Positions 61,048 to 64,000 of a stretch of 64,000 nucleotides of DNA are shown here, piece by piece; position 1 is the first letter of the stretch; each line of letters starts with the position of its first letter. The stretch is from assembly GCA_015061165.1 (NCBI GenBank), contig SUXC01000003.1, positions 1 through 64,000 of the forward strand, read 5' to 3'. Made by a program: the position numbers and the translations under genes. Source of the DNA: Bacteroidales bacterium (GTDB lineage Bacteria; Bacteroidota; Bacteroidia; Bacteroidales; Paludibacteraceae). The notes under the pieces were generated by a model. It was given only the letters and a program-made list of their open reading frames with translations. It made no database searches and was not told the origin of the DNA.

Positions 61048-61935
61048 ATGACCACTTTTCTCAAGAAAATAGTACGCTACACGCTACCCATCATCTTGAT
61101 GGCGGTGGCAATGGAGCTGCTGGTGGAGCAGATCCCCAACTCCTATACCTATAAGCGCAGCTATGTTGAGCAGCACGCATCATCGCTTCGCACGCTTATT
61201 TTGGGAAGTTCCATTGCATACGACGGCATAGATGCTAATGTGCTACCTCATGCCTTCAATCTGGCTAACTCCAGCCAATGTTTCGAGGACGACTATCGCC
61301 TTCTTGCCAAATACCTACCGCAGATGGACTCGCTGCAATCGGTGATATTGCCTCTATCGTATAGTTCGTTGCAGATGGTCAGTTCCAGCAATCGTCGCGT
61401 GTATTATACCATCTATATGGATATTTATCCGCGCTGGCCTATTAGCAAGTATAGTTTTGAGTGCTTCAACTTGGAGTTGATGGCCAAGAAGATTGTCAAG
61501 TATTATCTCAACGAAGATATAGTGCGTTGCGACTCATTGGGTCAGCGTGTTGGGCATACCTATGCCCAACGGCCTACTGACTGGCAAGATATACCTGCGC
61601 TTATTGCTAATGACCGCTTTGTCGGACCTGCGGCACAGCCCTATGTACAGGAGAATATCCAGTGGCTAAGGCAGTTGGCAGAATTGTGCGAGGGTAGGGG
61701 TGTGACACTCTATTTGGTGGCCATGCCCATGTTGCCTGCCTACCGTGAGGGTATGCCACTGAAGCAAATCGCGCTGATGGAGCAGGTCATGCACGATATG
61801 GCGGCGGATTATACCTCTGTAGAGGTGATGGATTACCAGGAATGGGGTACGGAAGCCGATTTTTGGAACGCCACGCACCTCAATACTGCTGGAGCGGAAC
61901 GATTCACGCGCGCACTATGTGTGCACATTAGGTAA
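61048..61935 (+). CDS. SGNH-like partner of the MBOAT acyltransferase
   Basis: 295 residues from the ATG at 61048; the reading frame upstream (TTG at 61000) is only an 11-base repeat. An N-terminal signal anchor (LPIILMAVAMELLVEQ) puts it in the periplasm. The catalytic Ser is in TLILGSSIAYDGID near 52-65, and the Asp/His pair is in FWNATHLNTAGAERF near the C-terminus, a form of the DltD/AlgJ pattern. It probably transfers the acetyl group to a glycan hydroxyl. The terminal Asp is not in the usual DxxH form (NATH), so activity is not certain. Confidence 0.8.
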   Translation: MTTFLKKIVRYTLPIILMAVAMELLVEQIPNSYTYKRSYVEQHASSLRTLILGSSIAYDGIDANVLPHAFNLANSSQCFEDDYRLLAKYLPQMDSLQSVILPLSYSSLQMVSSSNRRVYYTIYMDIYPRWPISKYSFECFNLELMAKKIVKYYLNEDIVRCDSLGQRVGHTYAQRPTDWQDIPALIANDRFVGPAAQPYVQENIQWLRQLAELCEGRGVTLYLVAMPMLPAYREGMPLKQIALMEQVMHDMAADYTSVEVMDYQEWGTEADFWNATHLNTAGAERFTRALCVHIR

Positions 61936-62024
61936 CCCATGCGATAAGACCTCACCCCAGCGGTCTCCCTTCGGTCGAACTTTTGTAGCCATCGCAGATG
62001 GCGTATTTTTGTATAGTAAGACAC

Positions 62025-62185
62025 CTTTGGTTCAGTGTTGTTCCGTGCAGTTCAGTGGTCAAAACCATAACCGCAGAATGATGTCTTTCAGTGGGCGATG
62101 ATTCCAACCACTGACAAGCACTGACATGCACGGAAACTTGGATATATGCTCCTTACCTCTCGCCTCATAATCTCATCACCTACTT
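62025..62185. repeat. Mixed 10-base and heptamer repeats
   Basis: CAGTGGTC/ACTGACAAGC/ACTGACATGC words with GTGCAGTTCAGTG, then GCCTCAT/AATCTCA words over the end of the DUF5675 gene. The 10-base class recurs at 63255-63350 (CCGTGCTTGT twice). Confidence 0.7.
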
Positions 62186-62851
62186 GCCTACTTCTCTAAG
62201 TTGTTGGGCTCGTTGGAGGGAGTCGGCGATGTGCGCTTGCTGCTCATAAGAGCACGCAATATCAGCATAAGGATACGAATCAGGGCTTTCCAATTGAATG
62301 TAGATTTCTTCATACGGATTCTGTTTTATGTAGTTTAACAAATAAGTGCGGAGTTCATTTAGACGCTTGCTGGAAGATAGTAACCTATCAGGCGAAGAGG
62401 CTAAAGGCGATGAGGCGACAAGGCTGGTTGGAGCAGCATCGCTGCCGTCCTCTGAACACGGCAGGTCGCCTACCAAAATACAACCTGTGGTATGCGCGAT
62501 AGTATTGCCCGCATGGATACGGATACCACACCTACGAGCCTCTCCTAAATCCTCCCCTAAAGGGAAGGACTTTTTTATCAAGGTAGACTCCCCTCCTTTT
62601 AGGGAGGGGTTGGGGGTAGGCTTGTAGTACCCAATGACATTATCAAGAATGGGCAATACTTCCTGAAAGCGAGGCGAATAGGTCATACGCAGGCGGTAGA
62701 AGCCATCGGGGATGGCGTAGTCCAAATGTTCCAAGGTGTGCATGGAGAGTTGGTAGTGATGAACGCCTTCCTCGGTGATGATGCTGTCCACATAGAGAGT
62801 GCCCATAAGGGCGGAACCATGGGGTTGATTGCGGATTAAACGGATTAGCAT
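62180..62851 (-). CDS. DUF5675 protein with two repeat-derived insertions
   Basis: 223 residues from the ATG at 62851 (MLIRLIRNQPHGSALMGTL). DUF5675 signatures: GTLYVDSIITEEG, PDGFYRLRMTYSPRFQEVLP and GIRIHAGNTIAHTTGCILVGD. Two stretches between or after these are coded by repeats: about 73-103 (PNPSLKGGES ... LGEDLGEA, from a C/G-rich intergenic-type repeat) and about 142-154 ([13 protein letters not shown], heptamers). The first splits the conserved domain between its two best motifs. DUF5675 proteins are often next to phage- or lysis-type genes, but their activity is not established. Confidence 0.82.
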   Translation of the reverse strand: MLIRLIRNQPHGSALMGTLYVDSIITEEGVHHYQLSMHTLEHLDYAIPDGFYRLRMTYSPRFQEVLPILDNVIGYYKPTPNPSLKGGESTLIKKSFPLGEDLGEARRCGIRIHAGNTIAHTTGCILVGDLPCSEDGSDAAPTSLVASSPLASSPDRLLSSSKRLNELRTYLLNYIKQNPYEEIYIQLESPDSYPYADIACSYEQQAHIADSLQRAQQLREVGK

Positions 62852-63039
62852 AAACGGATGGGTTTTAATAACAAAAATTATAAACAATTAAACCAAAAAT
62901 TATCCAAAATTTAACGGGGATGTGTTCTACCAAAATTATAGATTATTGGAGTATATTATCCAAAATTATTTATACATATATTTCGCCGATATAAATTTTG
63001 AGTAATTTTGTATAATAAATTGTAATTTTTGGAGAGTTA

Positions 63040-63225
63040 TTATTCCTTGTAGCGGTAGTGGTAGTCAATGCCGATGAGCGAACCACTGAAGGTCAGTATC
63101 TCGCCGAAGGCGATAAGGAGCGAGGGGTGGATTTCACCCACAGGCGGAGTGAATAGCCCCGCGGTGAGCAATGCGCACCCGAAGGCGCACATTGCAGTAG
63201 CGATGATGAGTTGCAAGCGTTTCAC
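63040..63225 (-). CDS. Small two-helix membrane protein, holin-like
   Basis: 61 residues: two hydrophobic segments (IIATAMCAFGCALLTAG, SLLIAFGEILTFSGSLIGI) joined by a short loop, and a charged tail (DYHYRYKE). Size and layout are like phage holins or small Bacteroidota membrane proteins. It lies between the DUF5675 gene and the 111-residue basic protein on the same strand. Function inferred only from this. Confidence 0.65.
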   Translation of the reverse strand: MKRLQLIIATAMCAFGCALLTAGLFTPPVGEIHPSLLIAFGEILTFSGSLIGIDYHYRYKE

Positions 63226-63254
63226 TTAATTAAGAATTTTGAATTACGCGGTGA

Positions 63255-63352
63255 TGATTTGACCACTGAACTGCACGGAACTACACTGAACCAAGGATAT
63301 ATATATATCGTGTTTCCGTGCTTGTCCGTGCTTGTCAGTGGTTGATATATCT
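63255..63352. repeat. 10-base repeat, CCGTGCTTGT-type
   Basis: CACTGAACTG-CACGGAACTA-CACTGAACCA words, ATATATATAT, then CCGTGCTTGT twice and CAGTGGTTGA. The left half is roughly the complement of the right, so the region could fold back. Confidence 0.75.
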
Positions 63353-63362
63353 CCCACTGTCT

Positions 63363-63698
63363 TTACGCAGGGGTGTAGGCGTTCCACTCTTGGTTCCAGA
63401 CGTACTGGCGCAGTGTGGTGTACTTGCTTTGTGCTTTGAATGCCAATTGGTCGATTGCCATTTGATTAGGATCTGCCAGACGGGCATTGGTTGCAGCAGC
63501 CACAGCAGCGAATTTAGCGTGATGGTCTTTCTCCGCTTGAGTGATTGGGTGGTTCTTCAAATCGCGTTGTCCTGTCGCCGAGCAGCCACGACGACGGTTG
63601 CCCCAGTTGCGGGTGACTGCTACGAATTTTTCTTTCTTTCCGAAGATTTTGCCTGAGGCATTGTCCACAGGCGCAAGGTAATTAATGGTTCCTGCCAT
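63363..63698 (-). CDS. Hypothetical 111-residue basic protein
   Basis: From the ATG at 63698 (MAGTINYLAPVDNASGK); longer in-frame starts to 63785 look non-coding. A basic central part (GNRRRGCSATGQRDLKNHP) and a helical C-terminus rich in Ala (AKFAAVAAATNARL) end in LRQYVWNQEWNAYTPA. I do not recognise the family with confidence. It is the first gene of a same-strand trio with the small membrane protein and the DUF5675 gene, an order resembling the DNA-binding protein/small peptide/amidase cassettes scattered in Bacteroides genomes. Confidence 0.68.
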   Translation of the reverse strand: MAGTINYLAPVDNASGKIFGKKEKFVAVTRNWGNRRRGCSATGQRDLKNHPITQAEKDHHAKFAAVAAATNARLADPNQMAIDQLAFKAQSKYTTLRQYVWNQEWNAYTPA

Positions 63699-64000
63699 AA
63701 ATGTATTCGGCAATCGAACACATGAGTTAGAAGACAAACAGCGATTAGTTTTTTCTGACGACAATAGCAACAAATTGCGCGGCAATCAACTTCCTGCCGC
63801 GCTCGAGGGAGGAGAAAGTATTTGATTATACTCCTTGCCGCTCGCAGGGATATTCTTATCTCGCCTGACGGCTCAAACGATCGCTTCGCGTACGATTCGA
63901 GCGGAATATTGTCGCCATTGTCGTTAATATAATTTTGTCAGAATTGTCGTTTATTTCTTACTCTGTGTTCGTTATCCTCTATGCCGTGAGAGGGGTTAGT
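63699..64000. other. Structured region at the window end
   Basis: No gene seen. A perfect hairpin GCGCGGCA/TGCCGCGC (63777-63784 with 63795-63802) and a longer pairing CCGCTCG/CGAGCGG (63838-63844 with about 63898-63904) are visible. ATTGTCG words follow (63910-63950), related to the AATTGAC class. No clear promoter for the trio was found. Confidence 0.5.

Overview
The window is a chromosomal segment of a member of the Bacteroidota, most likely order Bacteroidales. Reasons: nearly every transcription unit starts with the phylum-specific TTTG-(19-21 nt)-TAnnTTTG promoter; start codons lack Shine-Dalgarno sequences; the lysS-gpsA-pgi order, CotH, PEGA/SUMF1, Panacea and GxxExxY families fit; and intergenic regions are full of short-period repeats. 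No rRNA, tRNA or CRISPR array was seen.

Layout. 0.3-31 kb is mostly housekeeping: thrS, a GDPD lipoprotein, dnaE, a CotH protein, a TlpA-like lipoprotein, ferritin, a radical SAM enzyme beside a UbiA/MenA-like prenyltransferase, rubredoxin overlapping mtaB, an intact IS1595-type insertion sequence with 8-bp target duplication, a PEGA/SUMF1 protein, a DUF4143 ATPase, gltX with an AI-2E-type permease, an oxaloacetate decarboxylase/PycB-like protein, serC, and the leftward lysS-gpsA-pgi-terB/dnaJ-rlmH run. An AspT-like transporter follows.

34.0-46.0 kb is one tightly coupled surface-glycan operon: a Wzt-like ABC ATPase, a DegT sugar aminotransferase, WbqC, a GT2, a mini acyl-assembly line (amino-acid adenylation-type ligase, two acyl carrier proteins, SDR reductase, ketoacyl-ACP synthase III), a GNAT-like protein, a polysaccharide deacetylase and two more glycosyltransferases. 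The set predicts an amino sugar carrying an unusual acyl group built on ACP. 56.8-62 kb continues the surface theme: gmd and fcl (GDP-L-fucose) interrupted by a GxxExxY cassette, then an MBOAT/SGNH acetylation pair.

46-55.9 kb lies between them, is visibly AT-rich and looks like a defence island: dGTPase-like HD protein, PD-(D/E)XK nuclease plus Ski2-type helicase (Hachiman HamA/HamB-like), a KAP P-loop NTPase, and a Panacea toxin-antitoxin pair bounded by a 12-bp inverted repeat. A four-helix-bundle suffix remnant and a 123-nt perfect cloverleaf element lie just beyond.

Throughout the window, intergenic regions carry short-period repeats of period 7 (also 9, 10/11, 32 and 37) with several unrelated words. 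GC-rich words without stop codons are also inserted in frame in at least seven genes.
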